Below are positions 1 to 6,632 of a stretch of DNA of 13,491 nucleotides, one piece after another. Both the position numbers and the translations under genes were made by a program. Position 1 is the stretch's first letter. Each line of letters begins with the position of its first letter. The notes under the pieces are model-generated. The model had not been told where the DNA came from, searched no databases, and was given only the letters and a program-made list of their open reading frames with translations. The stretch is taken from the NCBI GenBank assembly GCA_944388645.1, contig CALXJO010000016.1, forward strand, positions 1 through 13,491, in the 5' to 3' direction. The DNA is from an uncultured Clostridia bacterium (lineage in GTDB: Bacteria; Bacillota; Clostridia; TANB77; CAG-508).

Positions 1-9
1 AAAAACTAA

Positions 10-33
10 CCCTAAAAAATCAAATTTTTAGGG
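10..33 (+). terminator. Putative intrinsic terminator of an upstream gene
   Basis: A 9-bp perfect inverted repeat (ccctaaaaa at 10-18 and tttttaggg at 25-33) encloses a 6-nt loop. The plus-strand sequence after it is only moderately T-rich; a better T-rich tail lies on the minus-strand side. It probably ends a gene that lies left of the window. Confidence 0.4.
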
Positions 34-127
34 CTTATGTTTAAAATTTTTTGGGACATTTTCAAAAATCATTGACAGTAAAACAATAAAAAAGATTAAA
101 TAAATAATATATTTAAGAGTGAAAAAC

Positions 128-156
128 TTGTCAAAAAAAGTCATATATGGTAAAAT
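128..156 (+). promoter_or_regulatory. Sigma-A promoter for the DUF4870-like gene
   Basis: A -35 element TTGTCA (128-133) is followed after 17 nt by TAAAAT (151-156), and a TG dinucleotide at 148-149 makes it an extended -10. Transcription should start near 163, giving a leader of about 28 nt. A second candidate lies upstream: TTGACA at 72-77 with TTAAAT at 96-101 (18-nt spacer). Confidence 0.65.
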
Positions 157-190
157 AGATATATAATAACATAAGAAAGGAAGATGAAAG

Positions 191-457
191 ATGGATGCTA
201 AAACAACAAGTATTGTAGCGTACTTAACATGGATTGGTCTAATTATAGCAGTAGTTGCTGGAGATAAAGAAGGAGCAAAATTTCATGTAAATCAAGCATT
301 AGTAATTATGCTATTTTCTTTATTATCAATAATACCTTGCATAGGCTGGATTTGGGGAATATTCATGATAGTATGCTGGATTATGGGATTAGTTGCTGCA
401 ATTAACCAAGAAGAGAAAGAGGTTCCTTTAATAGGAAAAATTAAAATTTTAAAATAA
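191..457 (+). CDS. DUF4870-like small membrane protein
   Basis: This 88-residue protein is mostly hydrophobic, with about three membrane segments (roughly residues 7-23, 34-51 and 54-72). The phrases YLTWIGLIIAVVAG, AKFHVNQAL and a C-terminal PLIGKI resemble the DUF4870 / Tic20-like family: small integral membrane proteins of unknown function. The start is set by AAAGGAAG at 176-183, 7 nt before the ATG. It is the first gene after a strong promoter and is separated by a hairpin from a DUF2752 gene. Small membrane proteins of these two kinds may sit together, but no substrate or partner can be read from the sequence. Family assignment is by pattern only. Confidence 0.7.
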   Translation: MDAKTTSIVAYLTWIGLIIAVVAGDKEGAKFHVNQALVIMLFSLLSIIPCIGWIWGIFMIVCWIMGLVAAINQEEKEVPLIGKIKILK

Positions 458-471
458 CCTCATATTATAGT

Positions 472-513
472 AATATAAATCCGGCTCCATAAAGGGGTCT
501 GGATTTATATTTT
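472..513 (+). terminator. Hairpin/terminator between the DUF4870-like and DUF2752 genes
   Basis: An 11-bp perfect stem (472-482 with 501-511) surrounds an inner imperfect stem in the loop (485-498 region). It is followed by a short T-rich stretch. It could end the upstream transcript or act as a partial terminator, since no separate promoter for the next gene is evident. Confidence 0.55.
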
Positions 514-527
514 AATTTGGAGTAACG

Positions 528-935
528 ATGAAAAAAGAAAAATCTTATAATGATTATGTGTATATATCTGTAGTAATAACGATTATCATTTTAATAATCG
601 CATATATAGTATATATACTTATTGGTAAACCACCAATATTTAATTGCATAATATATGAAAAGTTTGGAATATACTGCCCAGGATGTGGTTGTACAAGAGC
701 TTTTATTAGTTTAATGAATGGAAAAATACTAGCTTCCATATATTATAATCCAACAGTCTTATATACTGTAGTTGTTCTAACAATATATGTTATAAGTACA
801 ACCTTAGCAAAAATATTCAAAAAGGAAAATTCTAAATATGTACTAAAATACAGTCCAATTTATATTTATATTGGAATTTTTATTCTAATAGGTACATGTA
901 TAGTAAAAAATATTCTAGTTACAATTCATAATTAA
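528..935 (+). CDS. DUF2752 family membrane protein
   Basis: The 135-residue protein has a hydrophobic segment at about residues 10-33, the family signature FGIYCPGCGCTRA (residues 46-58, cysteines 50, 53 and 55), and two more membrane segments at about 74-96 and 110-130. The CPGCG-TRA motif is diagnostic of DUF2752, a family without an established biochemical role; the clustered cysteines could bind a metal or be redox-active, which is inference. GGAG at 519-522 sits 5 nt before the ATG. It probably depends on read-through of the hairpin at 472-513 or on an unrecognised promoter. Confidence 0.8.
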   Translation: MKKEKSYNDYVYISVVITIIILIIAYIVYILIGKPPIFNCIIYEKFGIYCPGCGCTRAFISLMNGKILASIYYNPTVLYTVVVLTIYVISTTLAKIFKKENSKYVLKYSPIYIYIGIFILIGTCIVKNILVTIHN

Positions 936-950
936 TTTTTATTTTACTTA

Positions 951-1050
951 AGAAAATTTATATATTTTGAAAATTTATGAGGAGCGCGTAGCTTGAAGCG
1001 TAGCGACAACAAGCGACGAATAAAAATTTGAAAAAATATATAAATTTTCT
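951..1050. repeat. Long intergenic hairpin element with GC-rich core
   Basis: An 18-bp perfect inverted repeat (951-968 with 1033-1050) and a further 6-bp match (971-976 with 1024-1029) enclose a core at about 979-1018 that is far richer in G and C than its surroundings. The core has internal repeats: GCGTAGC at 986-992 and 998-1004, and AGCGAC at 1002-1007 and 1012-1017. No T tract follows, so it is not a classical terminator, and no coding potential is visible. The shape suggests a palindromic repeat element or a structured RNA. The rest of 936-1119 shows nothing else I can identify. Confidence 0.6.
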
Positions 1051-1119
1051 ATAAATCACTTATTAACTTTAACTGTGAATTGTACTCTAGCATAAGCGCT
1101 TTAAAATTGCAAAATTGTC

Positions 1120-1148
1120 TTGACAAATATGAAAATATAGTATATAAT
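1120..1148 (+). promoter_or_regulatory. Sigma-A promoter of infC-rpmI-rplT
   Basis: This is a full-consensus promoter: TTGACA at 1120-1125, a 17-nt spacer, and TATAAT at 1143-1148. Transcription should begin near 1155, leaving a leader of about 145 nt before infC. Confidence 0.85.
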
Positions 1149-1154
1149 ATTATT

Positions 1155-1293
1155 CGTTCAAGAAGAAGCAATCCACTTCTCACCTTAGCAATGTAGCAAA
1201 AGGTAGAAATTTAATATTTAATTATGTAAAAAATACATAGTTATTTTTATGTGGGTTGGCTTTTTGAAAGTCAATCTTATTTTTTTGGAGGTG
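1155..1293 (+). ncRNA. infC leader RNA, probable L20-type attenuation leader
   Basis: The leader holds several hairpins in order: 1161-1165 with 1176-1180; 1182-1186 with 1200-1204; 1223-1228 with 1234-1239; and a terminator at 1254-1286. In Bacillus subtilis the same operon is controlled by ribosomal protein L20 binding the infC leader and causing transcription attenuation (L20 leader family). The position, operon and terminator just before the ribosome binding site match that scheme. The L20-binding fold itself is inferred and was not modelled. Confidence 0.7.
1254..1286 (+). terminator. Leader terminator (attenuator) before infC
   Basis: A stem formed by 1254-1263 and 1267-1276 (ten pairs, three of them G-U) with a 3-nt loop is followed by a T-rich run at 1277-1286. 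It ends directly before the GGAGGTG ribosome binding site at 1287-1293, so infC expression requires read-through. This makes the ATG at 1249 an unlikely start. Confidence 0.75.
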
Positions 1294-1299
1294 TTTTTT

Positions 1300-1815
1300 A
1301 TAAAACAAGAATTACTAATTAATGAAAAAATTAGAGCAAAAGAAGTTCAATTAATCGGAGCAAATGGAGAAAAACTAGGAATTGTTTCTCTAGACGAAGC
1401 ATTAGATAGAGCGCAAGATGCTAAATTAGATTTAGCTTTAGTATCACCTAGTGCAAATCCACCAGTTTGTAAACTTATGAATTATGGTAAATATAAGTTT
1501 GAACAAGCTAAAAGAGAAAAGGAGTCAAGAAAAAATCAAAAAACTTTCGAGACTAAAGAAATTAGAATAACTCCTAACATCGAGAAACATGACTTTGAAT
1601 TTAAAGCAAAAAATGCAAGAAGATTTATTGAAGATGGAAACAAAGTAAAAATTACAGTAAGATTTAGAGGAAGAGAGCTAAACTATGTAAAAGCAGGAGA
1701 AGATACTCTAAATAAATTTGTAGAATATTTGTCAGATATAGCAAATGTGGAAAAGAAACCATTACTAGAAGGTAAAAACATGTTTGTAATATTAGCTAAA
1801 AAAGTAGAAAAATAA
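1300..1815 (+). CDS. infC: Translation initiation factor IF-3 (ATA start)
   Basis: IF-3 binds the 30S subunit, promotes subunit dissociation and checks the start codon and initiator tRNA. The N domain (KQELLINEKIRAKEVQLIG ... LGIVSLDEAL), the lysine-rich linker (YGKYKFEQAKREKESRKNQ) and the C domain (TKEIRITPNIEKHDFEFK ... VRFRGRE) are all present. I place the start at ATA 1300, six nt after GGAGGTG (1287-1293), giving 171 residues, the usual size. The ATG at 1249 lies inside the leader terminator and would add 17 residues not typical of the family; GTG 1291 lies inside the ribosome binding site. Known infC genes often use rare AUU/AUA/AUC starts, which IF-3 itself discriminates against, giving autoregulation. 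First gene of the operon with rpmI and rplT. Confidence 0.93.
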   Translation: MKQELLINEKIRAKEVQLIGANGEKLGIVSLDEALDRAQDAKLDLALVSPSANPPVCKLMNYGKYKFEQAKREKESRKNQKTFETKEIRITPNIEKHDFEFKAKNARRFIEDGNKVKITVRFRGRELNYVKAGEDTLNKFVEYLSDIANVEKKPLLEGKNMFVILAKKVEK

Positions 1816-1886
1816 TGTTAATATAATAGTTATAAACTATTTATATATAGGGAATATCCCACAAAAACAATAAGGAGGAAAAAATT

Positions 1887-2093
1887 ATGCCAAAGTTAAA
1901 AACAAACAAAGCTGCTAAAAAAAGATATAGCTATACAGCAACTGGAAAAGTAAAAAGAACAAAATCAAATAGAAGACATTTATTAGCAAATAAAACTCCA
2001 AGAGCAAAATCTAGAGGAAAAATTCAAGATGCTTATGCAGATAAAACATGCGAAGCAGGAATTAAGAAATTATTACCATATGGTAACAAATAG
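1887..2093 (+). CDS. rpmI: 50S ribosomal protein L35
   Basis: A small, very basic protein of 68 residues beginning MPKLKTNKAAKKRYSYTATGKVKR, the standard L35 opening, with the RRHLLANKTPRAKSR core. L35 is a late-assembling component of the large ribosomal subunit. Its start is fixed by AAGGAGG at 1872-1878. It lies between infC and rplT, 71 nt after infC; that gap holds two small hairpins (1826-1840 and 1850-1860). It should be transcribed with infC and share its leader control. Confidence 0.97.
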   Translation: MPKLKTNKAAKKRYSYTATGKVKRTKSNRRHLLANKTPRAKSRGKIQDAYADKTCEAGIKKLLPYGNK

Positions 2094-2114
2094 TAAGTAG
2101 GAAGGTGAGAAAAA

Positions 2115-2468
2115 ATGGCAAGAGTAAAAACAGCAATAATAACACGTAAAAAACATAATAAAATATTAAAAAGAGCAAAAGGATATTATGGTGCTAAACA
2201 TTACAGATTTAGAATGGCTAAACAAGCTGTTATGAAATCTGGACAATATGCATATGTTGGAAGAAAAGATAAAAAATCTAATTTTAGAAAATTATGGATA
2301 GCTAGAATAAACGCAGCTAGCCGTATGAATGGATTAACATATAGCAAATTAATAAATGGATTAAAGAAAGCAAATGTTGTTATAAACAGAAAAATGCTTG
2401 CTGAAATGGCAGTATCAGATCCAACTGCATTTGCAAAAGTTGCTGAAATTGCAAAAAATGCAAAATAA
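2115..2468 (+). CDS. rplT: 50S ribosomal protein L20
   Basis: At 117 residues this has the normal L20 length, with the basic N-terminal extension MARVKTAIITRKKHNKILKRAKGYYGAKHYRFRMAKQAV and the globular part with RKLWIARINAASR and LTYSKLINGLKKA. L20 binds 23S rRNA early in 50S assembly and, in B. subtilis and E. coli, also represses its own operon by binding mRNA. AGGAAGGTGAG just upstream provides the ribosome binding site, 21 nt after rpmI. The gene ends the operon; a strong terminator follows within 15 nt. Confidence 0.97.
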   Translation: MARVKTAIITRKKHNKILKRAKGYYGAKHYRFRMAKQAVMKSGQYAYVGRKDKKSNFRKLWIARINAASRMNGLTYSKLINGLKKANVVINRKMLAEMAVSDPTAFAKVAEIAKNAK

Positions 2469-2477
2469 AAAATTTTC

Positions 2478-2522
2478 AAAATGTAGAAGTTGATATAATG
2501 TATATCGATTTCTACATTTTTT
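2478..2522 (+). terminator. Terminator of infC-rpmI-rplT
   Basis: A 16-bp stem with two G-U pairs (2482-2497 with 2501-2516) and a 3-nt loop is followed by a run of six T (2517-2522). This is a clear rho-independent terminator. Confidence 0.9.
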
Positions 2523-2535
2523 AATTATATCTCTA

Positions 2536-2564
2536 TTGAAAAACAAATTTAATTATTGTAATAT
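2536..2564 (+). promoter_or_regulatory. Candidate promoter of the pilin-like gene
   Basis: TTGAAA (2536-2541) and TAATAT (2559-2564) are 17 nt apart. A perfect TATAAT lies at 2564-2569 but without a -35 at proper distance. The sequence is very AT-rich, so the call is moderate; a promoter is expected here because a terminator precedes. Confidence 0.4.
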
Positions 2565-2595
2565 ATAATTAATCTTTAACAAAAGGAGAAATATA

Positions 2596-3402
2596 ATGAA
2601 AAATGAGAGAGGAGTAACTTTAATAACATTAGTTGTTACTATAGTTATAATGATGATAATAGCGGTTTCTTTTACTACAAGTATGACTTCAACAATTGAA
2701 ATTGAGAAATATAATGATGTTAAAGAAGATGTAATAAAATTAAGTGAAGAAATAAAATTATTTTATTTAGAAAATGGCTATTTACCAATAGACAAAAGTC
2801 ATACTTATGATTTGAGTCAAATTCCGGATAAAGATAAGAATCCAAATGATAGTGGAAATTATTATTACATAAGAGTTAATTCTTTAAATGTAGATTTAAA
2901 CTATGGCGAAGGAAATAAAAATAGTAACTTCAATACAGATGATTTGTATGTAGTTAATGAAAAAAGTTTAACTGTTTATTATCTTGCTGGAGCTATATTA
3001 GACGGAGAAAAACATTATACAATGGTTAATAGTTTTTCTGAAGGAGGATTTGCTCAAGATTATTATAGTAGTGTAGAGTTACCAATAATATCAGTGGTTA
3101 CAATTGAAAGTGATGGAGATAGTAAAGATGAAGCAAAAATAGGAGATACAATCACACTTAAAATACTAACCAACTATGACTTTACAGTCTTTCCAAAAGT
3201 GCAAATAGCAGGACATACAATTGATGTAAATTGGGACGGAAATATTGGGATTGCAACATATACTTTAACACAGCAAGATTCAACTATTGGAAATAATAAT
3301 AAAATTGAATTTAGTATATCAAATTATGAGGCTGATGGAAGAAAAGGAGATACTATAACAGAAGTAACATTTGGAACAAATGTAATTTTTATGGGAGAAT
3401 AA
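2596..3402 (+). CDS. Type IV pilin-like protein with prepilin leader
   Basis: The N terminus MKNERG then VTLITLVVTIVIMMIIA is a class III-type prepilin signal: a short charged leader, cleavage expected after Gly6, then a hydrophobic helix. Position +5 is Thr, where classical pilins have Glu; Clostridia pilin-like proteins often vary here. The remaining 230 or so residues are polar and extracellular: a helical part (about 35-60), a Tyr/Asn-rich part, and a beta-rich C-terminal part (about 165-265) that looks Ig-like. It should be processed by a prepilin peptidase such as the one at 10366-11106. Ribosome binding site AAAGGAG lies at about 2581-2587. Only 1 nt separates it from tcdA, so the two are probably cotranscribed. 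No other pilus genes are nearby; function as structural pilin, minor pilin or secreted pseudopilin is unknown. Confidence 0.75.
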   Translation: MKNERGVTLITLVVTIVIMMIIAVSFTTSMTSTIEIEKYNDVKEDVIKLSEEIKLFYLENGYLPIDKSHTYDLSQIPDKDKNPNDSGNYYYIRVNSLNVDLNYGEGNKNSNFNTDDLYVVNEKSLTVYYLAGAILDGEKHYTMVNSFSEGGFAQDYYSSVELPIISVVTIESDGDSKDEAKIGDTITLKILTNYDFTVFPKVQIAGHTIDVNWDGNIGIATYTLTQQDSTIGNNNKIEFSISNYEADGRKGDTITEVTFGTNVIFMGE

Positions 3403-3403
3403 A

Positions 3404-4117
3404 ATGGAAAACTGGTTAGCAAGAGAGCAATTATTAATAGGAAAAGAAAATATACAAAAACTAAATTCATCTACAGTTGCTGTATTTGGCTGTGGAGGAG
3501 TTGGCTCTTATGCAGTAGAAGCCATGGCAAGAGCTGGAATTGGAAACATAGTATTAATAGATGGTGATGTGGTTGATGAGACTAATATAAATAGACAACT
3601 AATTGCAGATGTAACAACAATAGGGAGAGACAAAGTAGAAGTAGAAAAAGAAAGAATCTTAAAAATTAATCCAAATGCAAAAGTTATAGCTTATAAAGAA
3701 TTCTTTAATCAAGAAAATAGTGAAAAATTAATAGATGAAAAATATGACTATATAGTAGATGCAATAGACTCAGTTAAATCAAAAATTTTGTTAATAAAAT
3801 TGGCACATGAAAAAAATATAAAAATAATATCAGCAATGGGAATGGGAAATAAACTAGACCCTACAATGATAGAAGTTGCAGATATTAGTAAAACCGAAGT
3901 TTGCCCACTTGCAAAAACAATTAGAAAACAATTAAGAACACTTGGAATAAACCATACAAAAGTAGTATATTCAAAAGAAATCCCAAAACAAATAAATGAA
4001 AAAAATACAGACCAAGAACATGAAACAAGCAAAAAGCCAACAGCAAGTATAAGCTTTGTCCCATCAGTATGCGGATTAATAATGGCAGGTGAAGTTATAA
4101 AAGATATCGCCCATTAG
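3404..4117 (+). CDS. tcdA: tRNA threonylcarbamoyladenosine dehydratase (E1-like)
   Basis: TcdA uses ATP to cyclise the t6A base at position 37 of ANN-decoding tRNAs to ct6A. The protein has the ThiF/MoeB/E1 fold: the opening LAREQLLIGKENIQKL, the nucleotide-binding loop GCGGVGSYAVEAMARAG (residues 29-45), the acidic strand LIDGDVVDETNINRQL with the conserved Asn-Arg-Gln (63-65), and the later VDAIDSVKSK segment. The 237-residue length fits the bacterial TcdA (YgdL/CsdL) family rather than ThiF or MoeB, though those cannot be fully excluded by eye. GGGAG inside the end of the upstream pilin gene serves as ribosome binding site, so translation may be coupled. The CDS end overlaps its own terminator. 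Confidence 0.88.
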   Translation: MENWLAREQLLIGKENIQKLNSSTVAVFGCGGVGSYAVEAMARAGIGNIVLIDGDVVDETNINRQLIADVTTIGRDKVEVEKERILKINPNAKVIAYKEFFNQENSEKLIDEKYDYIVDAIDSVKSKILLIKLAHEKNIKIISAMGMGNKLDPTMIEVADISKTEVCPLAKTIRKQLRTLGINHTKVVYSKEIPKQINEKNTDQEHETSKKPTASISFVPSVCGLIMAGEVIKDIAH

Positions 4118-4146
4118 GGACGCCCTTTTTTGGGCGATTTTTTTTT
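4106..4146 (+). terminator. Terminator overlapping the end of tcdA
   Basis: An 8-bp perfect stem (4106-4113 with 4131-4138) is followed by nine T (4138-4146). A shorter alternative stem uses 4121-4125 with 4132-4136. The 5' arm lies within the last codons of tcdA. Confidence 0.92.
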
Positions 4147-4175
4147 GCATATTTTTAGAAAAAAAGGAAAAGATA
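4147..4175 (+). promoter_or_regulatory. Candidate forespore (sigma-F/G type) promoter
   Basis: GCATA at 4147-4151 matches the -35 box shared by sigma-F and sigma-G. After 14 nt, GGAAAAGATA (4166-4175) matches the sigma-F -10 pattern GGnnAnAnTW at all but one defined position. It lies directly after a terminator and before the dodecin-spoVA genes, where a forespore promoter is expected from spoVA regulation in other spore formers. The sequence is A-rich, so chance is possible. Confidence 0.35.
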
Positions 4176-4205
4176 TTGTTAGTAAATAAAATATGGAGGT
4201 TTTGT

Positions 4206-4412
4206 ATGGAAAAACATTTAATTATAACTGGAACTTCAAAAGTTTCTTGGAAAGATGCAATTGTGCAAACAGTAGCAGAAGCATCAAAAACATTAGACTA
4301 TTTAACAGGGGTAAAAATAATAGAACAAAGAGCAAAAATAAATGGAGACAAAATTAGTGAATATTATGTGGATTTAGATTTAAGCTTTATGCTAGATAGA
4401 GAAAGAGAGTAG
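4206..4412 (+). CDS. Dodecin-like small protein
   Basis: Dodecins are small proteins of about 65-70 residues with a beta-alpha-beta-beta fold that assemble into hollow dodecamers and commonly bind flavins. Here 68 residues show the family features: LIITGTSKVSWKDAI, the helix AIVQTVAEASKTLD, then strands GVKIIEQRAKI and EYYVDLDLSFMLD. The start is ATG 4206, 5 nt after GGAGGT (4195-4200); an in-frame start at 4176 would have no ribosome binding site and would precede the expected RNA start. The aromatic Trp that stacks on flavin in several characterised dodecins (in a DWFEV-type segment) is replaced here by TG in LTGVKII, so the ligand may differ. It lies 11 nt before spoVAC, suggesting one transcript. 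Confidence 0.82.
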   Translation: MEKHLIITGTSKVSWKDAIVQTVAEASKTLDYLTGVKIIEQRAKINGDKISEYYVDLDLSFMLDRERE

Positions 4413-4423
4413 GTGCAAAAGTT

Positions 4424-4864
4424 GTGGAACAGATAAATACGCAAAAACAATATGATAAATTAGTAAAAGAAAAATCACCAAATTCGCCTATTTTAAGAGA
4501 CTGCTTTAACGCTTTTTGGGTAGGAGGATTAATTTGTTCTATAGGACAGATTATACTAGATTTTTGTATATTTAAAGGTATGGATGCTACTCTTGCTTCA
4601 ACTGTTGTTTCAATTGCATTAATTGCAATATCTGCACTTTTAACATCACTAAATATTTTTAATAGAATAGGAAAATTTGCAGGTGCAGGAACTTTAATAC
4701 CAATAACAGGTTTTGCAAACTCTATAGTCTCTCCAGCTATTGAATATAAATCAGAAGGTTATGTTATGGGAGTTGGAGGCAAAATGTTTACTGTTGCAGG
4801 ACCAGTATTAGTATTTGGTATTTCTACATCTATAATTGTAGGAATAATTGCAAGTATATTCTAG
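4424..4864 (+). CDS. spoVAC: Stage V sporulation protein AC
   Basis: SpoVAC is an inner-membrane protein of the spore needed for uptake and release of calcium-dipicolinic acid; the B. subtilis protein behaves as a mechanosensitive channel. This 146-residue copy has a hydrophilic N terminus, LRDCFNAFWVGGLICSIGQ as first membrane entry, and the conserved FAGAGTLIPITGFANSIVSPAIEYKSEGYVMGVGGKMF block typical of SpoVAC. The start is GTG 4424, with AGGTG at 4411-4415 upstream. It follows the dodecin-like gene by 11 nt and precedes spoVAD by 23 nt. The similar GAGAT/GAGT-VPLTGF block in SpoVAE shows the two are paralogous. Confidence 0.95.
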   Translation: MEQINTQKQYDKLVKEKSPNSPILRDCFNAFWVGGLICSIGQIILDFCIFKGMDATLASTVVSIALIAISALLTSLNIFNRIGKFAGAGTLIPITGFANSIVSPAIEYKSEGYVMGVGGKMFTVAGPVLVFGISTSIIVGIIASIF

Positions 4865-4887
4865 CTTAAACAAAAGGAGGAAAAGTA

Positions 4888-5892
4888 ATGCATAAAATAG
4901 GAAAACAAACAATTTGTTTTGATAATCCACCAAGCATTTTAGAAGCGGCCTCAATAGTAGGACCTAAAGAAGCTGATGGACCAATGGCAAGTTATTTTGA
5001 TAAATGTCTAGAAGACGAATTTTGGGGAGAAAAATCTTGGGAAAAGGCTGAAAGTAAAATTATAAAAGAAACAGTTAATTTAGTTGTTGCTAAATCTAAT
5101 TTAGCAACTAGTGATATAGATTATGTATTTGCCGGAGATTTACTAAATCAATGTATATCGAGTGATTTTGGATTAAGAGAAAGTAATATACCATATTTTG
5201 GAGTCTTTGGAGCTTGCTCAACATTTACAGAAAGTATGTGTATAGGGTCAGTTTTCGTAGAAGCAAATGGAGCCAAAAATGTAATTTGTGCAACATCAAG
5301 TCATTTTTGTAGTGCAGAAAAACAATTTAGATTCCCATTAGAGCTTGGAACACAAAGACCGCCTACAGCACAATGGACTGTAACCGGCTCTGGAGCAGTA
5401 ATTTTATCTCAAACAGGCCAAGGACCATATATTACTAATATCACACCTGGAAAAATAGTAGATATGGGAGTAAAAGATGCTAATAATATGGGGGCTGCAA
5501 TGGCACCAGCTGCATTAGATACATTAATAACTCACTTTCAAGATACAGGTAGAAAACCAAGCTATTATGATGCGATAATAACAGGTGATTTAGGACATGT
5601 AGGAAAAGAAATTTTAGCAGAAATGGCACAAAGTAAAGGTTACAACATTAATTCTAATTACAATGATTGCGGAGTATTAATGTTTGATAAAGAAAAACAA
5701 GATACACATGCTGGAGGAAGCGGATGTGCCTGTATTGCAACTGTATTTTCAGGCTACTTTTTTAAACAATTAAAAGATAAAAAGATGAAAAGAATATTAT
5801 TAATTGCAACAGGTGCTCTTATGAATTCAACAAGCATGCAACAAGGAGAATCAATACCAGGAATAGCACATGCTATATCAATAGAAATTTAG
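4888..5892 (+). CDS. spoVAD: Stage V sporulation protein AD
   Basis: SpoVAD is a soluble, thiolase-fold protein that binds dipicolinic acid and works with SpoVAC and SpoVAE at the spore inner membrane. The 334-residue length is normal. Seen features include the N-terminal KIGKQTICFDNPPSILEAASIVGPKEADGP, the thiolase-like YVFAGDLLNQCISS and FGVFGACSTFTESM (Cys110 in the position of a thiolase nucleophile), HFCSAEKQFRFPLELGTQRPPTAQWTVTGSGAV, and the C-terminal GGSGCACIATVFSGYF. AAAGGAGG is the ribosome binding site, ahead of ATG 4888. It lies between spoVAC and spoVAE in the minimal three-gene arrangement found in Clostridia. Confidence 0.97.
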   Translation: MHKIGKQTICFDNPPSILEAASIVGPKEADGPMASYFDKCLEDEFWGEKSWEKAESKIIKETVNLVVAKSNLATSDIDYVFAGDLLNQCISSDFGLRESNIPYFGVFGACSTFTESMCIGSVFVEANGAKNVICATSSHFCSAEKQFRFPLELGTQRPPTAQWTVTGSGAVILSQTGQGPYITNITPGKIVDMGVKDANNMGAAMAPAALDTLITHFQDTGRKPSYYDAIITGDLGHVGKEILAEMAQSKGYNINSNYNDCGVLMFDKEKQDTHAGGSGCACIATVFSGYFFKQLKDKKMKRILLIATGALMNSTSMQQGESIPGIAHAISIEI

Positions 5893-5913
5893 AAAGAAAG
5901 GTGAATATAAATA

Positions 5914-6300
5914 ATGGAATTTATACAAAGCATTGATTGGTTACAATTACTAAGATGTTTTATAACAGGAGGAACAATTTGTATAATTGGACAAATCTTA
6001 TTAGATAAGACTAAACTTACATCTGCAAGAATATTAGTAATATTTGTTACAACAGGTGCTATACTGGGAGGATTAGGAATCTACCAATATTTAATAGATT
6101 TTGCTGGAGCAGGTGCTACTGTACCATTAACTGGCTTTGGAGCAAATCTGGCTAAAGGAGCAATAGAATCAGTAAAAGAAATAGGACTACTAGGGGCATT
6201 TATAGGAGGAGTAAAAGCATCAGCTGGAGGAATTGCAGCAGCAATATTCTTTGGCTATATAGCATCACTACTTGCAAAACCAAAAATAAAGAAACAATAA
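5914..6300 (+). CDS. spoVAE: Stage V sporulation protein AE (SpoVAEb type)
   Basis: The 128-residue membrane protein has about four hydrophobic segments and the family block LIDFAGAGATVPLTGFGANLAKGAIESVKEIGLLGAF, followed by GGVKASAGGIAAAIFFGYIASLL. It is required with SpoVAC and SpoVAD for dipicolinic acid movement across the spore inner membrane. AAAGGTG lies upstream of ATG 5914, 21 nt after spoVAD. The other spoVA genes of Bacillus (AA, AB, AEa, AF) are absent here, as is usual in Clostridia. A hairpin begins immediately after the stop codon. Confidence 0.95.
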   Translation: MEFIQSIDWLQLLRCFITGGTICIIGQILLDKTKLTSARILVIFVTTGAILGGLGIYQYLIDFAGAGATVPLTGFGANLAKGAIESVKEIGLLGAFIGGVKASAGGIAAAIFFGYIASLLAKPKIKKQ

Positions 6301-6341
6301 TTTTAGGTGTTTTTGGGGACACTTCTCAAAAACACCTAAAA
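6301..6341 (+). terminator. Hairpin after spoVAE, possible terminator
   Basis: A 14-bp perfect inverted repeat (6301-6314 with 6328-6341) and a 13-nt loop directly follow the spoVAE stop. The T tract after it is weak (five T at 6346-6350). Part of its stem belongs to the repeat motif described at 6307-6357, so it may be a repeat that also serves as terminator. Confidence 0.45.
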
Positions 6342-6357
6342 GCTGTTTTTAGGGACA
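6307..6357 (-). repeat. Dispersed motif pair, 36-nt spacing (reverse orientation)
   Basis: Two copies of a 15-nt motif (read on the minus strand as TGTCCCYAAAAACAS) start 36 nt apart at 6307 and 6343. The same pair recurs at 6452-6502 through the tandem duplication, and on the plus strand at 9710-9760 with the same 36-nt spacing. The first 20 nt (GTGTTTTTGGGGACACTTCT) are identical to the reverse complement of both copies near 9710 and 9746. Confidence 0.8.
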
Positions 6358-6416
6358 GATTACATAATAAGAAATCTATTTATCAAAAAGTTCTCTCAAT
6401 TCTGGAGAGAATTTTA

Positions 6417-6445
6417 TTGAAATTGCATATTTCTTATGATATATT
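6417..6445 (+). promoter_or_regulatory. Promoter-like sequence in repeat copy 1
   Basis: TTGAAA (6417-6422) and TATATT (6440-6445) are 17 nt apart, with TG at 6437-6438 giving an extended -10. It is the duplicate of the site at 6562-6590, and would read into the second repeat copy. Confidence 0.45.
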
Positions 6446-6451
6446 AAAAAT

Positions 6452-6596
6452 GTGTTTTTGGGGACACTTCTCAAAAACACCTAAAAGCTGTTTTTAGGGA
6501 CAGATTACATAATAAGAAATCTATTTATCAAAAAGTTCTCTCAATTCTGGAGAGAATTTTATTGAAATTGCATATTTCTTATGATATATTAAAAAT
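6452..6596. repeat. 145-bp tandem duplication, copy 2
   Basis: This is the second, adjacent copy of the unit at 6307-6451. The match extends only 2 nt beyond it (6597-6598), so the array is two units long. Perfect identity suggests a recent duplication, or an assembly artefact. Confidence 0.92.
6562..6590 (+). promoter_or_regulatory. Sigma-A promoter for the gene at 6633
   Basis: TTGAAA (6562-6567), a 17-nt spacer and TATATT (6585-6590), with TG at 6582-6583, form an extended -10 promoter. RNA would start near 6597, about 36 nt before the gene. It lies inside the second repeat copy. Confidence 0.6.
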
Positions 6597-6632
6597 GTAC
6601 TAAAAAAGAAAATAAAAGAAAGGAAAGAAGTA

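Larger units (their letters stand above)
6307..6451. repeat. 145-bp tandem duplication, copy 1
   Basis: This 145-bp unit is repeated, apparently without a mismatch, at 6452-6596. It contains a motif pair (6307-6321 and 6343-6357), an outer inverted repeat (6367-6375 with 6429-6437), an inner hairpin (6391-6397 with 6405-6411) and a promoter-like sequence near its right end. Together the two copies occupy most of the 332-bp gap between spoVAE and the next gene; no coding region of useful length is seen there. Confidence 0.92.
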